Assembly (NCBI RefSeq): GCF_964026535.1
Contig: NZ_OZ032153.1
Coordinates: 372,001-436,000, forward strand
Length of the DNA stretch: 64,000 nt
Source of the DNA: Candidatus Tisiphia endosymbiont of Sialis lutaria
GTDB lineage: Bacteria > Pseudomonadota > Alphaproteobacteria > Rickettsiales > Rickettsiaceae
Reading direction: 5' to 3'
Shown: piece by piece, positions 18,169 through 27,381 of the stretch
How positions within the stretch are numbered: position 1 is the stretch's first letter
Layout: each line of letters opens with the position of its first letter
Program-made: the position numbers and the translations under genes
The notes under the pieces: generated by a model
What the model saw: only the letters and a program-made list of their open reading frames with translations
What the model was told of the DNA's origin: nothing
Databases searched by the model: none

Positions 18169-19902
18169 CTATATATATGAAAATAATTGATTGCCTAACC
18201 ATTGCTGTCCTCTAATTGACAGTAGGGGATAAACTTGTTGTTTAATTTTTTGATAATATTGTTTTATATAACGTATTTCATCTTCATTTAGCATTTTATA
18301 ATCTATTAATTCCTTTGCATAAGGAACCATGGTAAGAGTATCAAACTCTAAATAATTTATATCCTGTAAGCTATTTCTGATATACATCAAATTTTCTATT
18401 CTAATACCAAATTCGTTGATTTTATAGTAACCAGGCTCATTAGACACAATCATACCTGGTTGTAAAATCACGTTACTACGTAAATTAATATTTTGTGGTC
18501 CTTCATGGACATTTAAAAAGCTACCGACCCCATGACCTGTACCATGCGGGTAATCTTGCCCATCCCTCCACAAAAATTGTCGAGCTAATACATCTAAATG
18601 GCTTCCTGTAGTAATATTGACCGGAAACTTAATCATCGATAGAGCAATATGTCCCTTAAGAACTTGAGTATAACGTAATTTTTGCTCCTCGGTAGGGTCA
18701 CCTATAGCAAAGGTTCTGGTTACATCAGTAGTACAGCCTTTATATTGTCCACCAGAATCAATTAATAATATACCTTTACCTAAGATTTTTTTTGCTTGAT
18801 GGCTTGTTGCTCGGTAATGAATTATCGCACCATTTTCCTTAAAACCACATATAGTTGGGAAACTATTCGTAACATATTGATCTTGCTTAGATCTAAATTC
18901 GGTTAATATTTCTCCTAAATCATACTCAGTTTGATCTTGTAAATTTGGTAGCTCAAACAAATATGCCAAAAATTCACATAGTGCTACCGCGTCATTAATA
19001 TGAAAATTAACTGCGTGTTTAATCTCAATATCATTCTTAATTGCTTTCGATAGTTGACAAGGGTCGTTAATTTTTTCTACTAGTTTATTATTGAGCAAAT
19101 CCATAATGTAACTTGAGGCAAAATTTTCATCAACGAGAACCTTATTAGCATGACCCAATATACCGGCAAATCTTTCTTCCGATAAAATAGTTATGTCAGG
19201 GCGAGCAATCATAATTTCTTGATTAGCTCTATTCGGGTTAGTAAATAAATATAGTTGGTCTTGAGTGATTAGAACTATAGCGAGCATCAATGGTGAATAT
19301 GGAGTGTCACTTGCTCTGAGATTTAATAGCCAGCATATTGAATCTGTTGAAGTAACAATCATCGTATCGGCGGAATATTTAGTTAGTAGATTGCGGCATA
19401 TGGCAATTTTATTACTATATGATTGACCAGAAAATTTATCATCATGAATATATATTTTTGATGATGGCTGATCAGGTTTATCATACCAAATTTGGTCTAT
19501 CAAATTATCAGATATCTTCTGTAAACGGGATCTTATTTTAGCAAATGTTTGTAACTTAACATTAGTAAAGAGTTTCGAATCATATCCCAATATACCATCA
19601 TTACCTAAATAGTCATCCCAAGGAAAATGTGCTAAATCTTTAATATCAAAAATCTTAAAAATTTCTTGATCTAGTTCATGTTTACTTTGTTCTAGATAAC
19701 GACCATCTGTAAAAAATACCGCCTTACCTTTGCAGATCACCGCAATACCATTTGATCCGCTAAAGTTAGTTATATATTGCAGTCGCTTAGCACTTTGATG
19801 AACATACTCATTAAGATATTGATCGTTACATGGTACTATATAGCCATCTATTTTATACTTAGCAAATAGTCCTCTAATATTACGGATACGTTCTTGCATC
19901 AA
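18169..19902 (-). CDS. pepP: M24-family aminopeptidase P
   Basis: This metallo-aminopeptidase removes N-terminal residues before proline. The 577-residue form carries two creatinase-like N-terminal domains and the pita-bread M24 domain. The likely metal ligands are the aspartates in LLIDSGGQY and CTTDVTRTF, the histidine in GTGHGVGSFLNVHEG, and the glutamates in SNEPGYY and GIRIENL. A short C-terminal M24_C extension follows. The HTH gene at 19928 is 25 bases upstream in the same direction. Confidence 0.93.
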   Translation of the reverse strand: MMQERIRNIRGLFAKYKIDGYIVPCNDQYLNEYVHQSAKRLQYITNFSGSNGIAVICKGKAVFFTDGRYLEQSKHELDQEIFKIFDIKDLAHFPWDDYLGNDGILGYDSKLFTNVKLQTFAKIRSRLQKISDNLIDQIWYDKPDQPSSKIYIHDDKFSGQSYSNKIAICRNLLTKYSADTMIVTSTDSICWLLNLRASDTPYSPLMLAIVLITQDQLYLFTNPNRANQEIMIARPDITILSEERFAGILGHANKVLVDENFASSYIMDLLNNKLVEKINDPCQLSKAIKNDIEIKHAVNFHINDAVALCEFLAYLFELPNLQDQTEYDLGEILTEFRSKQDQYVTNSFPTICGFKENGAIIHYRATSHQAKKILGKGILLIDSGGQYKGCTTDVTRTFAIGDPTEEQKLRYTQVLKGHIALSMIKFPVNITTGSHLDVLARQFLWRDGQDYPHGTGHGVGSFLNVHEGPQNINLRSNVILQPGMIVSNEPGYYKINEFGIRIENLMYIRNSLQDINYLEFDTLTMVPYAKELIDYKMLNEDEIRYIKQYYQKIKQQVYPLLSIRGQQWLGNQLFSYI

Positions 19903-19927
19903 ACAACCTACTATTTACCCAAAAGAA

Positions 19928-20590
19928 TTATCTGCTTCTTTCACTATGCGGTTTCTTAGTTACAGAGCTAACATGGCGGGGTGCAGCTTTTTCATCAGCC
20001 GGAACCTTAGATATATCATTTTTGATAGATTTGCCGATAAGTTGAGCAGCTTTTAGAACTTCAGGACTTAGGTTTTTTATGTTATCTAAAGGTTTTTCTA
20101 TCTGCTGTTCTCTTGCGAGATTCGGAGTTCTACCAATCATCCCATCAACAGACACTTTAAAAAAATCGGCAAGAAGTACCAATGTAACACTAGATAGCAT
20201 TTTTTGAGTATCATCTTCTTTTAAAAAAGGACGTAATGCATCTTCACTAAGACCAAGTTTTTTCCCTAACTCAGACTGAGTTAAATCGTTTTTGCTTAGC
20301 TCCTTATTGATAAAACTCCTTAAATTAGCACTTAATTCTTCAGGAGATAGTTTAGCATATTGTTGTTTTTCTCCAGAGTCAAATTCCTCTCTACCCAACA
20401 ATTCATTGACAGAGCATTTAAAATAATCAGCTAGTTTGAGTATGTTTTTTATCTCAGGACGCCGATTATCTAGCATCTTCCTCATAGTAGTTTCAGGAAC
20501 ATCTGAAGCCTCAGCTAGTTGACCTACCTTTAGCCCTTCCTCCTTCATTTTTTTATTAAGGAAATCCTTTATATTTTCAAACCAACCCAT
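19928..20590 (-). CDS. Tandem XRE helix-turn-helix regulator
   Basis: This 220-residue protein has two XRE HTH units. The first is at about 14-62 (KVGQLAEASDVPETTMRKML), the second at about 92-150 (TQSELGKKLGLSEDALRPFL). A lysine/arginine-rich tail ends SVTKKPHSERSR. Tandem HTH proteins of this kind are common in Rickettsia but their targets are unknown. The gene is divergent from two small membrane-protein ORFs at 20829-21222. The AT-rich space between could be its operator region. Confidence 0.82.
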   Translation of the reverse strand: MGWFENIKDFLNKKMKEEGLKVGQLAEASDVPETTMRKMLDNRRPEIKNILKLADYFKCSVNELLGREEFDSGEKQQYAKLSPEELSANLRSFINKELSKNDLTQSELGKKLGLSEDALRPFLKEDDTQKMLSSVTLVLLADFFKVSVDGMIGRTPNLAREQQIEKPLDNIKNLSPEVLKAAQLIGKSIKNDISKVPADEKAAPRHVSSVTKKPHSERSR

Positions 20591-20636
20591 TAAACATAAT
20601 CTTTTATAAATTTATCCGTGAAAAACGGTTTTTTTC

Positions 20637-20665
20637 TTGACAGAAAAAAAACCTTATAGTAAAGT
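20637..20665 (+). promoter_or_regulatory. Possible sigma-70 promoter
   Basis: TTGACA (20637-20642) is followed 17 bases later by TAAAGT (20660-20665). A short inverted repeat CCGTGAAAAACGG (about 20616-20628) sits just upstream. It would direct transcription away from the HTH gene toward the small ORFs at 20829 and 20971. Confidence 0.4.
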
Positions 20666-20828
20666 TGTTTGTCTTACCAAATAAATTTAATAAATTCTTT
20701 TAGTAAGATAAACTTTAGGAATCGTAACCATTTTATATATAAATTCAACCACTTGTCAATATGTATAAGTTGAATATAAGAAAAATGTTACTAACCCTAA
20801 AAAACCCAATCATAAAAGGAAATGCTTT

Positions 20829-20981
20829 ATGAATATATACAATATTTATCTGATAATCAAATATATTATTGCTTATTTAGCAACTTTTTTATTAAAAATG
20901 CAACCTAATTTATTATTTTACTCAACAATTAATAGGAATATTTTTCCTATTATCATAATCAGGGGGTTTTGTGCAAAATGA
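20829..20981 (+). CDS. Small hydrophobic protein, 50 residues
   Basis: An AAAAGGAA ribosome-binding site stands 8 bases before the ATG. The peptide MNIYNIYLIIKYIIAYLATF is followed by a second hydrophobic stretch NIFPIIIIRGF, so it could be a membrane peptide. The stop TGA overlaps the GTG start of the next ORF by 11 bases, the pattern of translational coupling. I do not recognise a family. Coding is suggested by the site and overlap, not proven. Confidence 0.4.
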   Translation: MNIYNIYLIIKYIIAYLATFLLKMQPNLLFYSTINRNIFPIIIIRGFCAK

Positions 20982-21222
20982 TCTTGACGAAAAAACATTC
21001 GATGCAAAATATGACAAAGATCTAAAACAACTATATAGTAAGATTATAGCTATATCAGGTTACATAATTGCTATGAGATCAGATTGTCTAAAAGAAGCCA
21101 GAAAGACTGAGGCTACTCTAAAGATTCTAGTCAGACGTACGTATGACATTAGAGGTGGACTTTGGATATGTTTGATTACTATATGGTTTTTAGTTGTACT
21201 TTTTTTGCAAAAAAACTTTTAG
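20971..21222 (+). CDS. Small membrane-anchored protein of unknown function
   Basis: This 83-residue product starts at GTG preceded by an AGGGGGT ribosome-binding site. A charged, helical N-terminal part is followed by one C-terminal membrane helix (about 62-79, GGLWICLITIWFLVVLFL). The topology resembles tail-anchored or small regulatory membrane proteins. No family is recognised. The stop is followed directly by family A repeats. Confidence 0.5.
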   Translation: MQNDLDEKTFDAKYDKDLKQLYSKIIAISGYIIAMRSDCLKEARKTEATLKILVRRTYDIRGGLWICLITIWFLVVLFLQKNF

Positions 21223-21226
21223 CTAA

Positions 21227-21332
21227 TATAGTCAATTTAGGGGAATTGGGTAGCAGGAGCGATGAGGATGCCTATATAGTCAATTGATGAGAAGTTGGTG
21301 ACGTCATCGCTCAATGCTCGCCTATTACTTAT
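21227..21332. repeat. Two family A repeat pieces, back to back
   Basis: A reverse half (TATAGTCAATTTAGGGGAATTGG) at 21227-21274 meets a forward half (TATAGTCAATTGATGAGAAG) at 21275-21332. The second half ends in CTATTACTTAT, where the IS4-like remnant begins. This is the same insertion point as in the copy at 14161. Confidence 0.8.
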
Positions 21333-21787
21333 CACACTACTGGACAAAAATGCTAAATTGATTGCAAATCATATAATTTAAGCAGCTTTATAATAACTGA
21401 ATCAAGAGAATATTTAAAACAACTATAAGATTGTTTAATTAATTTTATTCCTAATTGAAGTACGGAATAAGCCCTGCACCCTAATGCTTTCTTCATTTTG
21501 ATTGGTTGTTTTAGTTCTTCAATTGACCCTATTTTTATAATTATCGCATAAGCTATAAATATGCATTTAATAAAACTTTCAAATCTCACTTTGTCCTTTA
21601 TATGGCTATCCTCCATTCGAAACCCATTACTCTTGCATCCTTTAAATGCCGTCTCGATATCCCATCTTCGTCGATATATTTTAGCCCCGTTGCTCATATT
21701 TCTACTATATACTACCGATAAATATTCTCCGCTCTCTAATTTGATATGAGCTAATTTTATTGATATGGAATAAAACTGTGTTTCTAG
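21333..21787 (-). pseudogene. IS4-like transposase remnant
   Basis: The element begins at the terminal repeat CACACTACTGGACAAAAATG. The frame from about 21787 down to the stop at 21353 encodes only the transposase C-terminus. It includes the YREK signature of IS4 enzymes, YRRRWDIETAFKGCK. The 5' part, with the other end of the IS, has been lost at the junction with the inverted-repeat element at 21788. It is not functional, but it is the likely parent of the MITE at 14219. Confidence 0.82.
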
Positions 21788-22010
21788 TACTACAGTTGTA
21801 GTTTAGATGTGAGCATTCACGATTTTTTTGTGATGAATAAAAAAACCTGATCACCAAGAATCATTGCGAGGAGACCGTAAGGTCAACGAAGCAATCCATT
21901 TCTAATCACTTTCCTGGATTGCTTCGTCGGTCTGGCAACCTCCTCGCAATGACATCTTATACTTTAACCTTTTTTCCGTGAACACTCACATTCAATCTAC
22001 AACTGTAGTA
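21788..22010. repeat. Inverted-repeat element carrying a nested family B repeat
   Basis: The ends TACTACAGTTGTAG... and ...CTACAACTGTAGTA match for about 34 bases with few mismatches. They extend inward to GAGTGTTCACG/CGTGAAC. A complete family B repeat (21861-21953) sits in the centre. The 223-bp unit truncates the IS4-like remnant. Confidence 0.75.
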
Positions 22011-22097
22011 TTAGTCGCTACTAAAGTGGCTCTGAACTATGACGTTAAGGCTAAATACTAATCGGATTTATAACGTTGCCAATTCAAGTTAATTCAC

Positions 22098-22204
22098 TAT
22101 AGTCAATTGATGGGAAGTTGGTGACGTCGTCGCTCAATGCTCGCCTATTACTTATAGGCGTCGCTCCATCGTTCCTGCTACCCAATTCCCCTGAATTGAC
22201 TATA
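22098..22204. repeat. Family A repeat, intact 107-bp copy
   Basis: This is a complete forward copy from TATAGTCAATTGATGGGAAG to CCTGAATTGACTATA. It is preceded by the recurring segment AATACTAATCGGATTTATA (also near 60209). Its last bases supply the TAG stop of the ankyrin-repeat gene. Confidence 0.92.
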
Positions 22205-22775
22205 TGTCATCAGCTAATAATGTTACATCATTATTATGCACATTGTCGCATAAAGAATTATCAATAGTAATATCACTCAAGTAATCCTTTATTACTTCAA
22301 GTAAGGAGCCTGCATTTTTAGTGAATTCTTTTAAACTCCTAGTTACCTTAGGTGATGAATGCACTTGTTTATTGGCTAATAGATCGTACATAGTGCCTAT
22401 CTCATTATTCCGCAGTGCATACCATAAATCTGTGTTTGTTATTTTGGCACCATTATCTAACAGTGTTTTTCTACAATTAGGATGATTGTCTGCAGAGGCC
22501 ATATTTAATGGTGTCATACCATTATTATTAGTTACATTTGGGTTTGCCTCCCATCCTAATAACATTTCAGCTATACCAGAATAATTATTTTTTATAGCAT
22601 AGTGTAATGCAGTATTGCCATTTTCATCCTGATTATTTACATTAGCTTTAGTAAGTAAATGATTTGTTAAATCTATATTACCTGTTTTTACAGCGTGAAA
22701 TAAGCCCTGCTTTTTAAATAACGCTGATACACCACCGTAATATCCTTTATAAAAAAATTGTTTCAATAATTGCAT
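22200..22775 (-). CDS. Ankyrin-repeat protein
   Basis: This 191-residue protein has about three to four ankyrin repeats between residues 25 and 120 (NQDENGNTALHYAIKNN; TNNNGMTPLNMASADNH). A non-repeat C-terminal part follows. Ankyrin proteins of intracellular bacteria often act in the host cell, and secretion cannot be judged here. The stop codon (22200-22202) is made by the end of a family A repeat, so the C-terminus may have been altered by that insertion. Confidence 0.85.
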   Translation of the reverse strand: MQLLKQFFYKGYYGGVSALFKKQGLFHAVKTGNIDLTNHLLTKANVNNQDENGNTALHYAIKNNYSGIAEMLLGWEANPNVTNNNGMTPLNMASADNHPNCRKTLLDNGAKITNTDLWYALRNNEIGTMYDLLANKQVHSSPKVTRSLKEFTKNAGSLLEVIKDYLSDITIDNSLCDNVHNNDVTLLADDI

Positions 22776-22886
22776 ATTTACCTCTTAATTATTAATGATT
22801 GCTTTTTTATTCTACCAAAATAACCGTTTAATACGGTTTATTTTGTTGTTGGCATCATACAATAGTTTTTCACCTTATGCAAGCAC

Positions 22887-23711
22887 TTATTTTAATAATT
22901 CTATATTTTCTTGGTTTTTAGCGTATTCTTTATTATTTAAAATCTCTCTTGCTTTAGCGAGTCTTATAAATCGTCCAAAAGCAAGAATCATAGAGTCAAC
23001 AAAACCATCAAAACCAAATACCCAATATCGTCTTATAAAGAATGATTTTAGAAAATAAAAAATAATTTCTGTAGCAATTCTTATTTTTGATGGATTCCTA
23101 CCTAGTTTGACGAAATCTTCTGCCTGCTCGGAAGAATAAAAATTTGCCTTAGCTACCATTTGCTCAATTGACATGCCAGACCTATGATAAATTATACCAT
23201 TTAACTCATAGATTTTGTCTTGTGGGTTAATATCTGGGTTAAATAACACCGAATCATGAGTAGTAGTACTCATATTATTAGAAAAACTACTATATTTACG
23301 GTTATATAATCTGATGAATTTATGATAAGGAGCAAAGCGACGAACTTTATGATCGTTACGGTACAATATAACATTTTTAGTACGATAAGCTAAATAATTA
23401 TCTTGAATATTTGAAGCAAATATAAATTCTATTTCATCCTGTAATTCTTTTGACAGCTCTTCATCAGCATCAATATTTAATATCCAATCATTCTGACATA
23501 AATTTTCACCAAAAGTTTTTTGTTTAACATAACCACTCCATTCGTTAAAAATTACTTTGGTTCCTAAATCTCTAGCAATTTGTACTGTATTATCAGTGCT
23601 ACCACTATCAACAACAATAATCTCATCGACAATGCCCTTAACACTGTTGATAGCTCTTGTCACTCTAGCGGCTTCATTTTTTGTGATAATAAAAGCTGAA
23701 ATCTTTAGCAT
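22887..23711 (-). CDS. Family 2 glycosyltransferase (WaaE/LPS-core type)
   Basis: This 274-residue GT-A enzyme begins with ISAFIITKNEAARVTRAINS and has VDSGSTDNT at about 35-43. The metal-binding motif is DADEEL, near 80. The C-terminal part is rich in aromatic and basic residues, like beta-1,4-glucosyltransferases of the LPS core. The donor and acceptor are not determined. Immediately upstream lie family D and A repeat scraps. Confidence 0.85.
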   Translation of the reverse strand: MLKISAFIITKNEAARVTRAINSVKGIVDEIIVVDSGSTDNTVQIARDLGTKVIFNEWSGYVKQKTFGENLCQNDWILNIDADEELSKELQDEIEFIFASNIQDNYLAYRTKNVILYRNDHKVRRFAPYHKFIRLYNRKYSSFSNNMSTTTHDSVLFNPDINPQDKIYELNGIIYHRSGMSIEQMVAKANFYSSEQAEDFVKLGRNPSKIRIATEIIFYFLKSFFIRRYWVFGFDGFVDSMILAFGRFIRLAKAREILNNKEYAKNQENIELLK

Positions 23712-23721
23712 ATGACCCCTT

Positions 23722-23785
23722 ATACTCGATAATCAAGTTTTTTGCAGAGCTTATAACTATAGTCAATTCTTCTGAATTGACTATA
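23722..23785. repeat. Family D fragment plus a collapsed family A scar
   Basis: ACTCGATAATCAAGTTTTTT (family D) runs from about 23723 to 23754. It is followed by a 28-bp palindrome TATAGTCAATTC/TTCTGAATTGACTATA at 23758-23785. The palindrome is only the two ends of family A joined, consistent with deletion between the repeat arms. Confidence 0.7.
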
Positions 23786-23813
23786 ACAATCTACTTAACT
23801 GTAAAGGTAAAGA

Positions 23814-24077
23814 CTAGTTCATGTTTTTAATTTTTTGAGATAATTTACTGATTTTACGTGAGGCGGTATTTAACTTGATAATATTCTTTGTTACGCCTTT
23901 CATTATTTCAGATTGTGCAACAATCAACGCTAATCTGGCCGATTCTTTTGAACCGCTAGCAACTTCTTGCAAAACTTTTTTTAAATAGGTTTTAATTCTA
24001 CTCGCTCTATTCTTATTTATTAAAGTTTTTTTAATTGTTTGTCTTATTGCCTTTTTTGCTGATGAATGATTAGCCAT
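23814..24077 (-). CDS. rpsT: 30S ribosomal protein S20
   Basis: This 87-residue basic helical protein binds 16S rRNA near the 5' domain. It starts [17 protein letters not shown] and has the family's lysine-rich helices. It is the last gene in the direction of the ribosomal cluster, 24 bases after rplQ, so it may be read through from it. S20 is usually elsewhere in other bacteria. Confidence 0.95.
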   Translation of the reverse strand: MANHSSAKKAIRQTIKKTLINKNRASRIKTYLKKVLQEVASGSKESARLALIVAQSEIMKGVTKNIIKLNTASRKISKLSQKIKNMN

Positions 24078-24101
24078 ATTTATTATTTTCCTACAGATTC
24101 A

Positions 24102-24521
24102 TTAATTTTGTTCTTCATGATTATGACTTTCTGCTTGTGGAGTCATACAACCTTTACTATTTACATCTCTATCAACGAACTCAATATAAGCCAGTGGAGC
24201 CATATCGCCATAGCGAGAACCAGCCTTTATTATCCTAGTATATCCACCTGGACGTTCACTATATCTTTTACCTAAAACGCTAATAAGTTTTTCAGTTGCC
24301 ACTTTATCTTTGATTTTAGCAAGCAGCATTCTTCTAGTGGCTAAATCAGACTTCTTAGCCTTAGTTACTAGCACCTCAATATAAGGTCTAAGCTCTTTAG
24401 CTTTAGGTAAAGTTGTTTTTATTTGCTCATTCATCACAAGTGCCACAGCCATATTAGCAAACATCGCCTGCCTATGACTACTTGTTCTGTTGAGTTTTCT
24501 ACCCTTAATTTTATGTCGCAT
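24102..24521 (-). CDS. rplQ: 50S ribosomal protein L17
   Basis: It starts [20 protein letters not shown], the L17 signature. The 139 residues include a roughly 20-residue acidic and histidine-rich tail beyond the normal core ([13 protein letters not shown]). It ends the alpha operon, 14 bases after rpoA. Confidence 0.96.
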   Translation of the reverse strand: MRHKIKGRKLNRTSSHRQAMFANMAVALVMNEQIKTTLPKAKELRPYIEVLVTKAKKSDLATRRMLLAKIKDKVATEKLISVLGKRYSERPGGYTRIIKAGSRYGDMAPLAYIEFVDRDVNSKGCMTPQAESHNHEEQN

Positions 24522-24535
24522 ATTGTTACCTTAAA

Positions 24536-25552
24536 TTAATATGGATCTTCGTAACGCTTAGATAAATCCTGAATATTTTCAGGAGGCCAGCCTGCTACGT
24601 CCATACCAAATTTCAAGCCAAAAGTGGCTAATATATCTTTGATCTCATTAAGAGATTTTCTACCAAAATTTTGAGTTCTCAGCATTTCTCCTTCCGTTTT
24701 GATAACAAGATCTCCTATATAGATTATATTATCATTTTTCAAACAATTTTGAGATCTGACAGATAATTCTAATTCCTCAACTTTTTTCAACAAGGCTGGA
24801 TTAAATGATAATTCTTCTAATTTATCCTGCTTATCTTCCATTTGTTCTTCAAATGTAATAAATAATTGCAACTGATCCTGCAGAACTCTAGAAGCAATGG
24901 CTATAGACATTTCAGGAGAAATACTACCATTAGTTTCAACGATCATAGTTAGCTTGTCATAATCTGTAACCTGACCAACACGTGTATTATCAACTTTATA
25001 AGTAACCTTCCTTACAGGACTAAATAACGCATCTATTGGGATTACCCCAATAGCAGCTTCTGAATCAACATTACTCACAGCAGGAACATAACCTTTTCCT
25101 GTCTCACACACTAGTTCCATTTCAAGCTGGGCTCCTTTTGCCAAGGTACAAATCATATGATTAGGAGTTAATATCTCCACATCATGACCTGCCCCAATCA
25201 TACCGGCAGTCACCACACAAGGTCCAGTAGCACTTAATCTTACAACCTTCTTTTCGGAAGAATGCATCTTAATGACTAAGGACTTAAGATTTAAAACTAC
25301 ATCAACTAAATCTTCTTTAACACCAGGTATAGCAGAGAATTCATGCACCACCCCTGGTATTTTTATCGAAGTTATTGCAGCACCCTGAAGAGAAGAAAGC
25401 AAAATTCTCCTCATAGCATTACCTATTGTTAGACCAAAGCCTCTCTCTAGAGGTTCAACTACAACTTTTAATATATTAGTATTCTTATCAGGACTGTCAT
25501 ACACGATCTTCGGCTTGATCAGTGAGTTCCAGTTTTTATTTAATGATAACAT
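24536..25552 (-). CDS. rpoA: RNA polymerase alpha subunit
   Basis: The N-terminal dimerisation and assembly domain (about 1-230) includes [20 protein letters not shown]. The C-terminal domain (about 255-325), which contacts UP elements and activators, includes [12 protein letters not shown] and [13 protein letters not shown]. The 338-residue length is standard. It lies between rpsK and rplQ in the conserved alpha operon order. Confidence 0.98.
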   Translation of the reverse strand: MLSLNKNWNSLIKPKIVYDSPDKNTNILKVVVEPLERGFGLTIGNAMRRILLSSLQGAAITSIKIPGVVHEFSAIPGVKEDLVDVVLNLKSLVIKMHSSEKKVVRLSATGPCVVTAGMIGAGHDVEILTPNHMICTLAKGAQLEMELVCETGKGYVPAVSNVDSEAAIGVIPIDALFSPVRKVTYKVDNTRVGQVTDYDKLTMIVETNGSISPEMSIAIASRVLQDQLQLFITFEEQMEDKQDKLEELSFNPALLKKVEELELSVRSQNCLKNDNIIYIGDLVIKTEGEMLRTQNFGRKSLNEIKDILATFGLKFGMDVAGWPPENIQDLSKRYEDPY

Positions 25553-25570
25553 TATTTACTACCTATCTCT

Positions 25571-25957
25571 CTATACTCTTCTTCTCTTTGGCGATCTAAC
25601 ACCGTTATGAGCAACGGCTGAAACATCCAAAATTGAGGTAACTATAAAATTTTGACTAAACACTGCCCGCATAGCCGATTCTCTTTGCGCCCCTGCCCCT
25701 TGCACTCTAATTGAAACAGTTTTAAGACCATGCTCTTTTGCTGCTTCTGAGGCTTTATCAACAGTTATTTGAGCAGCATAAGGAGTAGCTTTTCTAGCCC
25801 CTTTAAAACCATGTGTACCGGCTGTTGAGAACGCTATAGCATTACCTTGCACATCTGTAAAAGTCACAATAGTATTATTAAAAGTTGTTTTTATATGAAC
25901 AACACCAAGAGTGATATTTTTTCTTTTTTTCTTGATCTTAGTATTAGCCTGACTCAT
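25571..25957 (-). CDS. rpsK: 30S ribosomal protein S11
   Basis: The 128 residues show the S11 core, [21 protein letters not shown], and the C-terminal [12 protein letters not shown]. It forms part of the platform near the mRNA exit. It is placed between rpsM and rpoA. Confidence 0.98.
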   Translation of the reverse strand: MSQANTKIKKKRKNITLGVVHIKTTFNNTIVTFTDVQGNAIAFSTAGTHGFKGARKATPYAAQITVDKASEAAKEHGLKTVSIRVQGAGAQRESAMRAVFSQNFIVTSILDVSAVAHNGVRSPKRRRV

Positions 25958-25969
25958 TATTATACCATA

Positions 25970-26347
25970 TTACTTTGTAACTTTTTTCTTACCGGCAATT
26001 GCAATAGCTTTGCCTTTTCTTGTTCTAGCATTAGAATGAGTATTTTGTCCTCGCACAGGCAGTTTTCTTATATGCCTGAGACCTTGGTAACTTCTAATAT
26101 CTTTTTTCTTCTTGATGTTAAGAGTTACTTCTCTTCTTAAATCACCTTCTACTTTATATTCTTTTTCAATAACACTACGTAAAACAATAAGTTCTTGATC
26201 AGTTAAGTCTTTAACCCTTTTACTCTCAGATATCCCAGTCTTCTGACAAATTTTTCCTGCAGCAGAAGAGCCGAGTCCATAAATATATGTTAAACTCACT
26301 ACTAATCTTTTGTTTGCTGGAATGTTAACACTCGCTATTCTTGCCAC
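25970..26347 (-). CDS. rpsM: 30S ribosomal protein S13
   Basis: The GTG at 26345-26347 ([14 protein letters not shown]) is the start I prefer. It matches the S13 N-terminus and follows a TTGGAG ribosome-binding site. A start ten codons earlier adds residues absent from the family. At 125 residues it has a normal length. It sits at the head of the small-subunit part of the alpha operon, after adk. Confidence 0.96.
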   Translation of the reverse strand: MARIASVNIPANKRLVVSLTYIYGLGSSAAGKICQKTGISESKRVKDLTDQELIVLRSVIEKEYKVEGDLRREVTLNIKKKKDIRSYQGLRHIRKLPVRGQNTHSNARTRKGKAIAIAGKKKVTK

Positions 26348-26407
26348 AAATAATCTCCAAATTTTGATAACAACCAAAAGGGAATAATATAAAAATATCC
26401 CTTAAAG

Positions 26408-27046
26408 TCAAATAATTTCTAACATTTTATCTAAAACATCTTCTACTTCTTGCTTATCCTTACTTGCATCAACAACATAGAATTCACTATTATCTCTATA
26501 ATAGCTAAGTAACGGATAAGTTTCTATCCTATATTCTTCTATTCTATGTTTAATAGTCTGTTCATCATCATCTTGTCGATGAATGAACTTATCCGATCCA
26601 CAAACATCACAAACATTATCAATCTTAGGTTTAATAAAGTAACTATTATAAATTTGTTTACAATTTGCACAACTAAATCTACCCAAAATCCTCTTAATAA
26701 TTACTTGATCGTCTATCTCAAAAAACACCACTTTAATCTTTTGACTAGCAAATTCTCTAAGAAAGCTAGCTTGCTCTAGATTACGAGGATAACCATCTAG
26801 AACATAACCATTTTTATATATATCCTGAGTTAAAAACTTTTTAACTACATTATTTACCAATTGATGAGGGACAAGTTTTCCTTGTGCCATATACTGTTGA
26901 ATTAACAACCCCTCTTCATTATTGACCTTTACCATTTGTCTAAATATATCGCCTGTAGACACATGAGGTAAATTTAACTTTCCTGCCAATAACTGCCCTT
27001 GAGTTCCCTTCCCTGAGCCAGGAGATCCTATAAGCACTATAATCAC
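26408..27046 (-). CDS. adk: Adenylate kinase
   Basis: It balances AMP, ADP and ATP. The 212 residues have the P-loop GSPGSGKGT at 7-15 and the AMP-binding LDGYPRNLEQA. The lid carries four cysteines (CANC...CDVC), the zinc-binding form. Its place between secY and rpsM is conserved. A 335-base repeat-filled gap separates it from secY. Confidence 0.97.
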   Translation of the reverse strand: MIIVLIGSPGSGKGTQGQLLAGKLNLPHVSTGDIFRQMVKVNNEEGLLIQQYMAQGKLVPHQLVNNVVKKFLTQDIYKNGYVLDGYPRNLEQASFLREFASQKIKVVFFEIDDQVIIKRILGRFSCANCKQIYNSYFIKPKIDNVCDVCGSDKFIHRQDDDEQTIKHRIEEYRIETYPLLSYYRDNSEFYVVDASKDKQEVEDVLDKMLEII

Positions 27047-27190
27047 TTTAAACCCATCTTTAGATATATAACATAATATATACTTACCACTAAGTATAAA
27101 AGTACATTATTTTAAGAATTAGCTACAAAAACTCTAAAATATTCACAAAGCAATTTAAAAATCGCAAAAAAACAGTCTACAAACCCAAAG

Positions 27191-27370
27191 AGTCTATTAC
27201 TCAATAATCAAATTTTTTGCAAAGCTTATAAATAGTAGGTTGTTCGAAGGAAATTTGAATATATCCAAATCACAACATCTATCTTTAAACGCAAAATTTA
27301 TCATTCCAGACTACTATTGTCATTCCCGCTTCAGTGCGGAATCTAGATACCTGCTTACGCAGATATGACA
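27191..27370. repeat. Family D plus family C repeats between adk and secY
   Basis: 27191-27300 is a near-complete family D copy (ACTCAATAATCAAATTTTTT to TTTAAACGCAAAATT). 27301-27370 is a family C hairpin pair (GTCATTCCCGCTTCAGTGCGG; CCTGCTTACGCAG). Both lie inside the ribosomal superoperon. The rest of the gap (27047-27190) is plain AT-rich sequence. Confidence 0.75.
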
Positions 27371-27381
27371 CTAATCAAGTT

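Noticed and set aside
21561-21749. Plus-strand frame over the IS4-like remnant
   Set aside because: It is antisense to the transposase fragment, which carries a recognisable YREK motif.
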